Shown one piece after another: positions 35,562 to 43,353 of a DNA stretch of 64,000 nt (its first letter is position 1; the number at the start of each line of letters is the position of its first letter). This stretch comes from Syntrophobacteraceae bacterium (GTDB lineage Bacteria; Desulfobacterota; Syntrophobacteria; Syntrophobacterales; Syntrophobacteraceae). The notes beneath the pieces are model-generated. The model was not told the origin of the DNA and did not search any database. It saw only the letters and a list, made by a program, of their open reading frames with translations. The DNA is taken from the NCBI GenBank assembly GCA_031292215.1, contig JARLHO010000139.1, positions 1-64,000 of the forward strand, read 5' to 3'. The position numbers were made by a program, and so were the translations under genes.

Positions 35562-36469
35562 CTTAATACCTCTCCCGCTTCCAGCATACGTTCCCGGTTC
35601 AATCTAAGCATCTCAAGAGCAAACCGTGTTTCCTCTGGTGAGATTAAGTCCATGCAGATCCTTTTAAAAATCGAATAATACTGAGCAACGGAGGTATCTC
35701 TAAGCTTGGCCAGCCATATCGGCGCAGCTTTGGGCCGCTTCTTGGCAGCCAGCCGGAACGCCTCAACCGTTGATATGCGCTTGCCTTCTTTATCAAAAAA
35801 TGCCGATTTCGCCCTCTTTACGTATGCTGACATGTCTCTTTGTTTGTCTCTGGTTGTGAGTCTGTCGACTCTGTTTTTGTTGTTTTCCGCTGCTCCTAAT
35901 GACGCCGCGTGATCAAACGTTGGAGCAAGGAATAGAGTTTTACCAGGCATCCAAATGATTCCCTAATTTTCGTGGTGCCGATCCTGATTTGCAATCAGCG
36001 CATCAAGCATTAGGTACCCCACAAAGATATCGAGCGCAGAGTTCAAATCTGCAGGAAAACCTTGTTGCATCGGCGGTTGTAGAGTGGGGATGCTCAGGAT
36101 TGCCAAGACATTAGTAAGCATATATTGGTTTACCCCTCTGAGTTCCTTTCGGGGATAATTTCCAACATGAACCGAGAGAAGTTCGTTCCCAAGGATTAAT
36201 CGTCCACCTGCGGGAACTACCGATCTTGTAACAACTCCGTTTATGCCGCGCCAAATGGCAAAGTGATAAGATGCATGTGGAATTTCCAACAAATTGCACA
36301 GCTCATCCGCGACTTTCTCAGTCCAGTTCTCGCCTGTATTTTCTCGTCCAACCTTGAAGAGCCGATTTGAATCAAACCAAAACTTATGCTTTGAACCTAG
36401 AGGCTCTGAGGTCTCCTGCTCGAATTCGGAAACATCAATAATATTGAATAAATTCGATACCAAGCCCAC
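35558..36469 (-). pseudogene. HipA-like kinase interrupted by one amber codon
   Basis: The reading from 36469 ends at a TAG (35965-35963) and continues in the same frame to 35558; together it is 303 codons. N-terminal features include KHKFWFDSNRLFKVG, which resembles an ATP-binding lysine segment. The catalytic block reads ANQDRHHEN, then TAG, then GIIWMPGKTLFLAPTFDHAA, matching HipA-type DRHxxN-W-G and the metal-binding Asp. The TAG falls where the family usually has Trp, so a single TGG-to-TAG change explains it. Without suppression the product lacks the metal-binding part. It is paired with the HIRAN gene. Confidence 0.78.
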
Positions 36470-36915
36470 TTTCCACTAAATCGATCTCGAATCCTGTTCC
36501 CAATTATAGTTCTTTTTTATATTTAGAGAATAGCATGTTCGGTAACCGAAGAGTACTGAAACGTGAAGCCTGGATCTGTATGATCGCTCAAGACCCCATA
36601 GTCAGGCACATCAAAATGAGATGGAATATCCGCTAAGTTCAAAATCTTGCGCTCCTGGAACCGACCAGTTCCCGGGGACAATATGCCATTGGAATCTCTG
36701 TTTTCCACCGTTTCTGGAATTGAATACATGGCAACGGACATATTCCGTCGCCTTGGGGTTGAGTCCGGAGCTGGTCGGGAGGAAAACGGATGCGGCAATA
36801 ACTCCACTGCTTTCAGCGATCTATCATTTTGAAGGACACGGGTATGGGTTGATATTACTTGAGCCATGGAAGATGCGGCGGCAGAAAATTATTTCTTCGG
36901 TTTTCCGTTTGCCCC
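36470..36915. other. Intergenic with no convincing gene
   Basis: Frames on both strands reach about 110 codons (for example 36523-36867 on the minus strand, which contains LADIPSHFDVPDYGVLSDHTD). None resembles a family that I know and they overlap each other. I leave the stretch unassigned. Confidence 0.4.
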
Positions 36916-38655
36916 TTATCTCCGTAGGGCTGGAAAATCCAGCATCGAAATAAACCTCCGGCTAAAATCGGGATGGGCCCCCAATTCCACCACCCGGATA
37001 ATGGATGCGAGGCGCTCCATATCGCGCAGCATCTCCTGGCTGCGCACGACCAGGGCGGCGCCCGAAAGAGAGGAATTTCCAACGAAGGCGACCGGCCCCG
37101 AATAGTCCTGCGGCAGCAGTCCTATCCGTTTGAGGCTTTCAGGATTCAAGTGATAGCCAAAAGATCCGGCAACCGTTATCTGCTGGAGATCCGAGACGGA
37201 GCGGCCCGCTTCCCCCAGAAGCGTTAGAATGGCGGTTATCGCCGCCCCCTTCGCGAGCTGGACCTGGCGGATGTCCTTCTGGCTAATAAAGACATTTTCC
37301 GTAAGGAAGTAGCGGTCCCCCCGCAGCCTGTCGGAAAACCGCCCCGCGCCCGTGGTAAATGCCCCGCCCGGTGCGACCGCGCCGGTGCAAAGTAGAGCCG
37401 CGACAAGATCGACCAGGCCCGATCCGCAAATGCCTATGGGGGGCAAGGCTCCAATTGTGGTAAACCGCAGTTCCCCGTCGTCGCCAACCGTTACCGAGTC
37501 AATGGCTCCCGGGACGGCCCGGCAGCCGCAGGAAATGTTCATGCCTTCAAGTGCTGGGCCCATCGCGCACGATGTTGCCACCAGCCGGTCCGGGCCCTCT
37601 ATCAAGACGATTTCCCCGTTGGTCCCGATGTCGATAAACAGGGTGCAGGGGGGGGCGGACCGGTAATCGATAGCCGTTAGGCCCGCGATGATATCCGCGC
37701 CTACATAGGCTGCGGCCCCCGGCAAGAGTACGAGCCGTCCCTGCGGGGCTATCGGAAGGCCGAAGCGTTGCGCATCCAGGACGAGGGGCTTTAAAAATGC
37801 GGGGCGAAAAGGCGCAAGGGCCAAAGACAAGGGGTTTACGCCCGCCAGGATGTGGAGCATCGTGGAATTTCCGGCAGCGCTCATCAAATAGACCTGGTCC
37901 CGGCCCAAGTTCTGGCCAAGAGTTTGGTCCAGCATCGCCCCCAGCTCTTGTATGAGGGCTAAACGCAGGACCGAGAGGCCATCTCGCTCCCTGCGGCAAT
38001 ACTCTATGCGCGTGATGACGTCGCCGCCGTAGGCCGTCTGGGGGTTTAGGGCCGAACTGCACCCGATGGTCTCTCCGGTATCCAGGTCGAACAGGCAAAG
38101 GGATAGACCCGTTGTCCCAACGTCCACTGCGGCCCCAAGGACCGGTTTGCCGTCGAATCGAACGTCGATGGCCTCGTCGCCAAAAAGGATGGCGGACGCA
38201 TGATTGCTGTTTGCGTCCCAGCCGGCGATTTTATCTAGAAGCTGCGGGTCGCGAAGCCGAAAGGGAAGGGTTTCGGCATAGGGAACGGCGCTGCTATCCT
38301 TTTCGGGCAAAACGACACGTTTTACGGGGCTCTCCAAGGCGACCTCGCGCAACCCGAAAGCGGATGCGGACTGAAGCCGCGTCCAGGAATCGCTAAGGGT
38401 AACGGCGATGTCGCCCGCGACTTTTGCCCTGCACGCCAGGCGGACCTTGTCTTCCTGCCCTTCCAGGAGTTTGCGCTCGATCTCGTCTGGCGGGCTCAAC
38501 TCGCCGTGCGCGCTCACGCGACACTTGCCGCACACCCCGCGCCCGCCGCAGGTGGACTCGGCTTTCAATCCGCTCCGCCTGATGCACGACAGAAGGGTTT
38601 CCCCCTGCTCGGCCTCTACGGAAAATTTACCGCCGTTAAAGGTTACTTTCGGCAA
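36916..38655 (-). CDS. Corrinoid activation protein, RACo-like (ferredoxin + ASKHA)
   Basis: An N-terminal 2Fe-2S ferredoxin domain (STCGGRGVCGKCRVSAHG, then RLACRAKV) is followed by a long ASKHA/DUF4445 ATPase-fold domain (AAVDVGTTGLSLCLFDLDTG, AAGNSTMLHILAG, LFIDIGTNGEIVL). This is the architecture of RACo-type reductive activators, which use ATP to return inactive Co(II) corrinoid proteins to Co(I). The TTG at 38655 with an AGGAGAG site is preferred, since the upstream gene stops at 38669. It lies divergent from hgcA. Activation of HgcA is a suggestion, not shown. Confidence 0.88.
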   Translation of the reverse strand: MPKVTFNGGKFSVEAEQGETLLSCIRRSGLKAESTCGGRGVCGKCRVSAHGELSPPDEIERKLLEGQEDKVRLACRAKVAGDIAVTLSDSWTRLQSASAFGLREVALESPVKRVVLPEKDSSAVPYAETLPFRLRDPQLLDKIAGWDANSNHASAILFGDEAIDVRFDGKPVLGAAVDVGTTGLSLCLFDLDTGETIGCSSALNPQTAYGGDVITRIEYCRRERDGLSVLRLALIQELGAMLDQTLGQNLGRDQVYLMSAAGNSTMLHILAGVNPLSLALAPFRPAFLKPLVLDAQRFGLPIAPQGRLVLLPGAAAYVGADIIAGLTAIDYRSAPPCTLFIDIGTNGEIVLIEGPDRLVATSCAMGPALEGMNISCGCRAVPGAIDSVTVGDDGELRFTTIGALPPIGICGSGLVDLVAALLCTGAVAPGGAFTTGAGRFSDRLRGDRYFLTENVFISQKDIRQVQLAKGAAITAILTLLGEAGRSVSDLQQITVAGSFGYHLNPESLKRIGLLPQDYSGPVAFVGNSSLSGAALVVRSQEMLRDMERLASIIRVVELGAHPDFSRRFISMLDFPALRR

Positions 38656-38668
38656 TGGGCTCTCCTCT

Positions 38669-39367
38669 CTAGACTCCGCCCTGGATGGAGGAAAGGGTGT
38701 CCGGGGAGCCAAAACACAGGTGAGTCAGATCGATTGTGGTAAACGGGGGAACGACGACGAAATAGTCCTCATCCCAGGGCCCTTCGAGAAGGCGCCGCAG
38801 GTACTGGTCTTTGCCCTGAAAAGTTACGAGCTCCAGCCGCAGAGTGGAGGAGATCTCGCGTAGCTCGGGCAGAAGACTCGGGATGTCGTAGGCGCCGGTG
38901 TCTATGAGGCCCAGAAATTTATAGTGTGCGAGCATTTTTCGGTAGACCCGCTCGGTTTTTTCCAGACCCATGCGCGCTACAGTCGCGTGGTATTCCTTCC
39001 AGATGTTTGCCTCCCCCTCCAGCCAGCCCCTGGTTAGGAAGTAGACTCCGCCGCCCTCAGCGCACCGCCGCTTGGCTTCCGCCGATCCAAGGAGCAAGGA
39101 GATGCAGTCGTCTACTCGCGGTATGACCAACTGGTAATCCCCCGTCTTTAACCCGGTAAGAGCCCCGCCGCAAATCCCGAATCCAAGAAGTACCCTCTCT
39201 TTGCCGTTCATCTTGTCCAGCTCTTCCTGCAGCCTCTGGCGCAGCGAACTGGTTACGAGGTGCAGCCCGGATTCGATCCATGTAAAAGGATAAGGACAGT
39301 TCGTTTCGAGTGCGGCCTTCTCAATTTCATCTCGAATAGTGTTGCATGCAAGAACTACGGTTTCCAA
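38669..39367 (-). CDS. DUF1638 protein
   Basis: A 232-residue protein starting at a TTG (39367) that follows an AAAGGGG site and gives LETVVLACNTIRDEIE as N-terminus. It contains VLLGFGICGGALTGLKTG, PRVDDCISLLLGS and FLTRGWLEGE, typical of DUF1638. That family is common beside corrinoid methyltransferase and activator genes in anaerobes and has no settled function. It is directly upstream of the RACo-like gene on the same strand, with an overlapping alternative frame, so the two are likely one operon. A longer frame opening at 39421 is less likely. Confidence 0.82.
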   Translation of the reverse strand: METVVLACNTIRDEIEKAALETNCPYPFTWIESGLHLVTSSLRQRLQEELDKMNGKERVLLGFGICGGALTGLKTGDYQLVIPRVDDCISLLLGSAEAKRRCAEGGGVYFLTRGWLEGEANIWKEYHATVARMGLEKTERVYRKMLAHYKFLGLIDTGAYDIPSLLPELREISSTLRLELVTFQGKDQYLRRLLEGPWDEDYFVVVPPFTTIDLTHLCFGSPDTLSSIQGGV

Positions 39368-39481
39368 CGGTATAGCCCCTTTGCTTCCTGATTGGCAGAT
39401 ATTGTAACCTACCTGGACCACGCGTGCAAAATAACATATCGCCGAAATGACTCTACACGCGGGCTTTTAGATTTGCATGGC

Positions 39482-39511
39482 TTGGAAAGCTTTTACATTA
39501 TAAGATATAAT
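39482..39511 (+). promoter_or_regulatory. Probable promoter of hgcAB
   Basis: TTGGAA (39482-39487) and a consensus TATAAT (39506-39511) are separated by 18 bases and face hgcA. Transcription from about 39518 would give a leader of roughly 245 bases before the GTG at 39765, unusually long. Confidence 0.5.
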
Positions 39512-39764
39512 AACGAAGTGTTTCATTGATTCTCCACCCTGCGCCGCCGACACTTCCGGACGGTGGCGGCTTCGCAAATCTTATCGCGTGAGGGACGCTC
39601 TTTTGAAAAAAATTGAAGAAAACGCTTGCTTGGAAAAGGCAGGGGAAAGCGCCGGGAGCCCTTTTACGGGACAGGCGGGTGCAAAGCCTTCCTGCTGAGC
39701 GCCCAAGCCGCTAAAGACCCGGGAGGGTCTTCCCCGTATCGAGCAGTCCTTCGTTTCAGGTTCT
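39512..39764 (+). promoter_or_regulatory. Long structured leader upstream of hgcA
   Basis: Between the putative promoter and hgcA there is no gene. A perfect 7-bp hairpin AAGACCC/GGGTCTT with GGGA loop lies at 39714-39731 and hides a Shine-Dalgarno-like GGGAGGG. Upstream is GGGTGCAAAGCC (39677-39688), which resembles part of the GEMM (cyclic di-nucleotide) riboswitch core. The rest of that motif is not evident, so the class is unassigned. Confidence 0.35.
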
Positions 39765-40790
39765 GTGGAAACAGACGCCGGCAAGGCGCCCCGTGTCGAG
39801 CCATGTTTGACTTGGCGGGACCGGCTTGGCGGCTGGAAAGTCCGGTGGTCCATTGGGCGCATGCGCTACCGGGTCGACCCCGGCCTCTACGCGCTGGGGA
39901 GCCCCGACCGGGATTCCCCGGTTTTTGCCTCCGCCAATTTCAAAATGAGCTTCGATTGCCTGCGTAAATCTTTGGGTCCCGGCAGAAGCGGTTGGATACT
40001 GGTCCTTGATACCGAGGGGATAAACGTGTGGTGCGCGGCGGGGAAGGGGACCTTCGGGACAGCCGAGCTGGTGAAAAGGATCGAATCGAGCGGGCTCGCC
40101 CGGGTGGTGAACCACAGAAAAATCATCGTCCCCCAACTTGGCGCCCCCGGGGTATGTGCCCGCGAAGTTAAAAAACTTTCCGGGTTCAAGGTGGTATTTG
40201 GCCCGGTTCGGGCCGAAGACCTTCCCCGTTTTTTGGCTTCGGGCATGAAAGCTGTGGCGGGCATGCGCATAAAGACATTTACGACCGGCGAGAGGATGTC
40301 GCTTGTCCCCGTCGAGATAGTGCATGCGATGAAGTCCTTCCTGCTGGTGCTGCCGTTCGTATTCTTTCTGAGCGGTTTTAGCGGGCGGGGAGGGTTCCTC
40401 TCTCATGCCTTAAGACTTGGCGTGGTGTCGGCTCTCGGCCTTCTGGCGGCAATAGCTGCGGGCGCGGTTATAACACCGATTCTGCTGCCCTGGCTTCCGG
40501 GAAGGGCCTTTTCGCTTAAGGGCCTCTGGCCGGGGATCGCCTTGGCGCCGGTTTTTCTCCTTTTGCGCAATGTGTTGTGGGGGCTTTCTCCGGCGGGATC
40601 CCTTGAGATTTGCGCCTGGATGCTGCTGATACCGGCCCTTTCGGCTTACCTCGCGATGAATTTTACGGGGTGCTCGACTTACACCTCGCTTTCCGGGGTA
40701 AAAAAAGAGATGAAGTGGGCTGTGCCGGCACAGATTGGCGCAGTGGGGCTGGGCGTGGTTTTCTGGGTGGCTTCGATTTTTATCGGATGA
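39765..40790 (+). CDS. hgcA: Mercury-methylation corrinoid protein HgcA
   Basis: Corrinoid-dependent membrane protein that transfers a methyl group to Hg(II). The diagnostic cap-helix motif INVWCAAGKGTF contains the cobalt-ligand Cys at residue 90 when counted from the GTG at 39765. The N-terminal corrinoid domain is followed by about five transmembrane segments from residue 185 (for example FLLVLPFVFFLSG, LGVVSALGLLAAIAAGAVIT), matching HgcA topology. The frame upstream of the GTG (SFVSGSVETDAG) also looks HgcA-like to me but has no usual start before the stop at 39696. hgcB follows 7 bases after the stop. Function from family knowledge. Confidence 0.95.
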   Translation: METDAGKAPRVEPCLTWRDRLGGWKVRWSIGRMRYRVDPGLYALGSPDRDSPVFASANFKMSFDCLRKSLGPGRSGWILVLDTEGINVWCAAGKGTFGTAELVKRIESSGLARVVNHRKIIVPQLGAPGVCAREVKKLSGFKVVFGPVRAEDLPRFLASGMKAVAGMRIKTFTTGERMSLVPVEIVHAMKSFLLVLPFVFFLSGFSGRGGFLSHALRLGVVSALGLLAAIAAGAVITPILLPWLPGRAFSLKGLWPGIALAPVFLLLRNVLWGLSPAGSLEICAWMLLIPALSAYLAMNFTGCSTYTSLSGVKKEMKWAVPAQIGAVGLGVVFWVASIFIG

Positions 40791-40797
40791 GGTTTTT

Positions 40798-41142
40798 ATG
40801 GGTAAACTGGTGTATCTAAAAAATGTGGCGACCCTGCAACTAAACGTTGGGGCCTGTTCCGGGTGCGGGATGTGCGCTGTGGTCTGCCCCCGGGGAGTTT
40901 TGGAGATAGCGGGCGGGCATGCCCGGATTTTCGACAGGGACTCCTGTATCGAGTGCGGTGCGTGCGCCCTCAATTGCCCCGAGGACGCTCTCACGGTTCG
41001 GACCGGTGTCGGATGCGCGTCCGCTGTGATATACAGCTCACTGGGCTTGAATTCCGGCTGCTGCTGTTCCATCGACCAATATGAAGCAAATGGGAAAAAT
41101 TCCGCGGGGAAAAGTTCTGCGGGAAAAGGAGAATGCTGCTGA
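40798..41142 (+). CDS. hgcB: Mercury-methylation ferredoxin HgcB
   Basis: A 114-residue ferredoxin with two CxxCxxCxxxCP motifs (CSGCGMCAVVCP and CIECGACALNCP), binding two 4Fe-4S clusters, and further cysteines near GVGCASAV and CCCS. The protein ends in a vicinal CC pair, as in characterised HgcB, proposed to pass Hg(II) to HgcA. It is placed 7 bases after hgcA with an ATG at 40798. HgcB supplies electrons to the HgcA corrinoid. The C-terminal linker has a GKNSAGKSSAGK repeat. The hgcAB pairing makes the identification firm. Confidence 0.95.
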   Translation: MGKLVYLKNVATLQLNVGACSGCGMCAVVCPRGVLEIAGGHARIFDRDSCIECGACALNCPEDALTVRTGVGCASAVIYSSLGLNSGCCCSIDQYEANGKNSAGKSSAGKGECC

Positions 41143-41143
41143 T

Positions 41144-41458
41144 ATGAAACTTATCGAAATATTTGAAAACGGATTTTCGGATCTTAACTTCAGGAATTTT
41201 CTCGTCCACGACTCGCCCTATTTTAAGATACTCAATTTCAACTTTAAAGCCGGGCAGGAGCTTCCGGTACATTCACACGACCTGGATGGGCAGGTGAGTA
41301 TCGTGATTCTGGAAGGTGAGGGGGAGTTTGTAGGAGAAAACGGCGCCGGCTTGCCCGCAAAGCCCGGGAGCGTGCTGGTTTCAGACATTAGCGAACCCCA
41401 CGGCCTAAAAGCCTTGACCGACATGCGAGCGCTAGTCACAATCGCCCCGCCGATTTGA
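41144..41458 (+). CDS. Small cupin-domain protein
   Basis: A 104-residue single-domain cupin starting at an ATG one base after the hgcB stop, with AAAGGAG nine bases upstream. Cupin features are HSHDLDGQVSIVILEGEGEF (two His of motif 1) and KPGSVLVSDISEPHGLKAL (motif 2 with His). It may bind a metal or small ligand. Position implies co-transcription with hgcAB. Whether it matters for mercury or is a bystander is unknown. Confidence 0.85.
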   Translation: MKLIEIFENGFSDLNFRNFLVHDSPYFKILNFNFKAGQELPVHSHDLDGQVSIVILEGEGEFVGENGAGLPAKPGSVLVSDISEPHGLKALTDMRALVTIAPPI

Positions 41459-41504
41459 AAGCGTTGGGCCGGCCGGGAGTGAGCGGTTTCACCGCCAGGT
41501 AGAG

Positions 41505-41584
41505 GCGCTACGGGATGCATGCGGCGAGCCCATACCTCGCCGCGGTTTCCAGGTAACCATTATCTCCCGGCCGTCCCGTAGCGC
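41505..41584 (+). other. Nested inverted-repeat structure (possible structured RNA)
   Basis: An outer 11-bp perfect stem, GCGCTACGGGA (41505-41515) with TCCCGTAGCGC (41574-41584), encloses an 8-bp perfect hairpin GCGGCGAG/CTCGCCGC (41521-41543) and a 4-bp hairpin GGTT/AACC (41544-41558). Together they predict a multi-branched fold 47 bases downstream of the cupin gene. More hairpins follow to about 41705 (for example CGACTCGGGAGTCG). There is no T-run, so it is not a simple terminator. Confidence 0.6.
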
Positions 41585-41787
41585 GCGAGTCACCCCATGA
41601 AATGGCTTTAACCGCCGGGATTTCGTGGTCGCGGGGTCGGGGTAACGGCTGCGTGCGACAAAAACCCGCCCGGTCAAAACGACTCGGGAGTCGCCCGCCG
41701 CCGAGTGGCTTAAAACTCCCGTTCTCCGCGAATTATTCTTACCCTGCCGTGCGCCACTCCCGGGTCGGCCACGATTGCGCGAAGATG

Positions 41788-41899
41788 AGAATGCGAACTG
41801 GAGGCGGCTCTTTTGGAAGCCAAGGCTGATCTGGTTGCGGGCCGAGTGATATCTGAGTCGGTAGACGACCATATCCGGCGAGTAATAGATGAAGTTTAG
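41788..41899 (+). pseudogene. Remnant of a type II antitoxin C-terminus
   Basis: The reading ECELEAALLEAKADLVAGR continues VISESVDDHIRRVIDEV to a TAG at 41897-41899. This resembles the C-terminal half of small antitoxins that precede relE genes. A TGA at its 5' side and absence of an N-terminus show it is truncated. The relE remnant follows 39 bases later. Confidence 0.45.
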
Positions 41900-41937
41900 A
41901 TTAATCTTCCCTGGAGAGCTACAACAGGAGGGCTCCG

Positions 41938-42172
41938 AATTTTTTCAAAAAACATCCTGAACCGATCGACATCGACGCAAAGGTCCTTCGACTGATTGAG
42001 GCAAATCCTTATCACCCATCGCTTCGGCTACACCCTTTATCTGGAAAATTATCCGGTTTGCATGCAGTGTCCCTATCCCTCAGTTACCAGGATCACCCTG
42101 GAGATGATCGTCGAAGAGCATGAAATCATCCTGGTTAACGTGGGTGATTACGATACCGTCTACAAGGCTTAG
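41938..42172 (+). pseudogene. RelE-family toxin, N-truncated and frameshifted
   Basis: The first frame reads FFKKHPEPIDIDAKVLRLIE then PYHPSLRLHPLSGKLSG and LHAVSLSLSY, the RelE/YoeB-like core. It is lost at 42088, where one extra C shifts the frame. The remaining RITLEMIVEEHEIILVNVGD YDTVYKA reads in the next frame to TAG at 42170-42172. No start codon precedes the first part, so the N-terminus is also missing. It is inactive as read. Confidence 0.8.
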
Positions 42173-42326
42173 AGAAAACCGGAGAACGGTCCCCCATGGT
42201 CTCCGTGATGGGGTAACCTTTTGGGGCTACCGGGCAGGTCCTGGACTTCGTGGCCAATGAGGTTTGACACGACCGACCGCATCTCATTTCCGCCAAGCGG
42301 GCCGCATTTTGATGTTTTACGAATCC

Positions 42327-42354
42327 TTGACAATGATATCGATAGTGATACTAT
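42327..42354 (+). promoter_or_regulatory. Promoter of hicAB with near-palindromic operator
   Basis: TTGACA (42327-42332), a 16-base spacer and TACTAT (42349-42354) lie six bases before the hicA ATG at 42361, so the transcript is predicted to be leaderless. An imperfect inverted repeat (TATCGATAGT at 42337 with ACTATTACGATA) overlaps the -10 element and may be the HicB operator. Confidence 0.6.
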
Positions 42355-42360
42355 TACGAT

Positions 42361-42621
42361 ATGGGAAGAGTTGAAGACATCCTTGAAGAAATGGCGCGCA
42401 ACCCGGCAGATATTCGTTTTACCGATTTGTGCAGGGTTTGCGAGCACTATTTCGGCAAGCCGCGTCAGGAAGGTACTGGCCATAGAGTGTATAAGACGCC
42501 GTGGCAGGGCGATCCACGGGTAAACATACAAAACAGGAAAGGAAAGGCCAGAGCGTACCAGGTGAGGCAGGTGCTTAAGGCTGTCGAGAGGTTAAGATTG
42601 GAAAATGCCATTGAAAAATGA
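42361..42621 (+). CDS. hicA: HicA-family toxin
   Basis: An 86-residue YcfA/HicA-type mRNA interferase. Family features are a short helix with DILEEMARNPADIRF, the GTGHRVYKTP strand region with the conserved His in GHRVY, and a VRQVLKAVERL helix. The ATG is the first codon after the -10 element, suggesting leaderless translation. It overlaps hicB by 17 bases. The toxin and its antitoxin both look intact. Confidence 0.85.
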   Translation: MGRVEDILEEMARNPADIRFTDLCRVCEHYFGKPRQEGTGHRVYKTPWQGDPRVNIQNRKGKARAYQVRQVLKAVERLRLENAIEK

Positions 42622-42934
42622 TCGTTACACTTACCGTGTTATGTGGTCCGATGAAGATAAGGAGCACTTGGGCTTGTGTGCGGAATTCCCTGGCCTGAGC
42701 TGGTTGGCACGCACTCCTGAGGCTGCTCTGCGAGGCATCCGCAAGGTGGTTGCAGAGGTCGTCAAGGACATGGAGGAAAACCATGAACCCCTGCCGGAGC
42801 CGATTTCTTCCAAACAGTTCAGCGGTAAATTCGTGGTTCGTGTCCCTCCTGAAGTTCATCGCAAACTGGCGGTACAGGCTGCCGAGGCTGGGGTGAGCCT
42901 GAACCGGCTTGTCAGTTCGAAACTGGCGCAGTAG
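42605..42934 (+). CDS. hicB: HicB-family antitoxin
   Basis: A 109-residue antitoxin with an N-terminal partial RNase H-like fold (YTYRVMWSDEDKEHLGLCAE, FPGLSWLARTPEAALRGIRK) and a C-terminal ribbon-helix-helix DNA-binding part (GKFVVRVPPEVHRKLAVQAA). It neutralises HicA and represses the operon in the family. Its start lies within the end of hicA, which favours coupled translation. Confidence 0.88.
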   Translation: MPLKNDRYTYRVMWSDEDKEHLGLCAEFPGLSWLARTPEAALRGIRKVVAEVVKDMEENHEPLPEPISSKQFSGKFVVRVPPEVHRKLAVQAAEAGVSLNRLVSSKLAQ

Positions 42935-43043
42935 CCCACCGAGGTGAAAAAAGATGAAGGTCGGAATAATTAAAAGCCAACTATCCTCTCGATTATGGGG
43001 TAACCTGCGGGAGGGCCATCCGGCATGGCGCCAAGCCCGGATT

Positions 43044-43340
43044 TTAGCATACAGATGCTATGCAATCTATACATCGCGTCAGGTCGGCTTGGTGATAAGC
43101 CTCCCACAGGTCGAGAGCGTTCTGGAGATTCAACCACATCTGTGGGCTTGTATTTGTGAACTTGCCAAGCCGCAAAGCCACGTCGGCGCTTATGCCCCGT
43201 TTTCCGTTTACAATCTCGTTTATGGTTCTTCGATGGACTTCGAGCCTGTCTGCCAGCGTCTGTTGGGTCAGGCCAAACTCCAGTAAGATGTCTTCCCTTA
43301 TAAATTCACCTGGATGTATCGGTTCGTGCTTCGGGAGCAT
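43044..43340 (-). CDS. higA: HigA-family antitoxin
   Basis: A 98-residue XRE helix-turn-helix antitoxin. The HigA signature HPGEFIREDILLEFGLTQQTLA is followed by the recognition helix region VHRRTINEIVNGKRGISADV. The best start is the Met at 43340, with IHPGEFI close behind it as in the family. In higBA the toxin precedes, as here, but the toxin is broken. It may now act only as a repressor. Confidence 0.88.
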   Translation of the reverse strand: MLPKHEPIHPGEFIREDILLEFGLTQQTLADRLEVHRRTINEIVNGKRGISADVALRLGKFTNTSPQMWLNLQNALDLWEAYHQADLTRCIDCIASVC

Positions 43341-43353
43341 CCTGAATCTCCTC

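Noticed and set aside
35963-35965. Pyrrolysine coding at the amber of the HipA-like gene
   Set aside because: The position matches a Trp in the family and ordinary genes (rpsR) end in TAG, so a simple nonsense mutation is the better explanation.
41489-41872. A 127-codon minus-strand frame
   Set aside because: It covers hairpin-rich non-coding DNA and a TA remnant on the other strand; no recognisable content.
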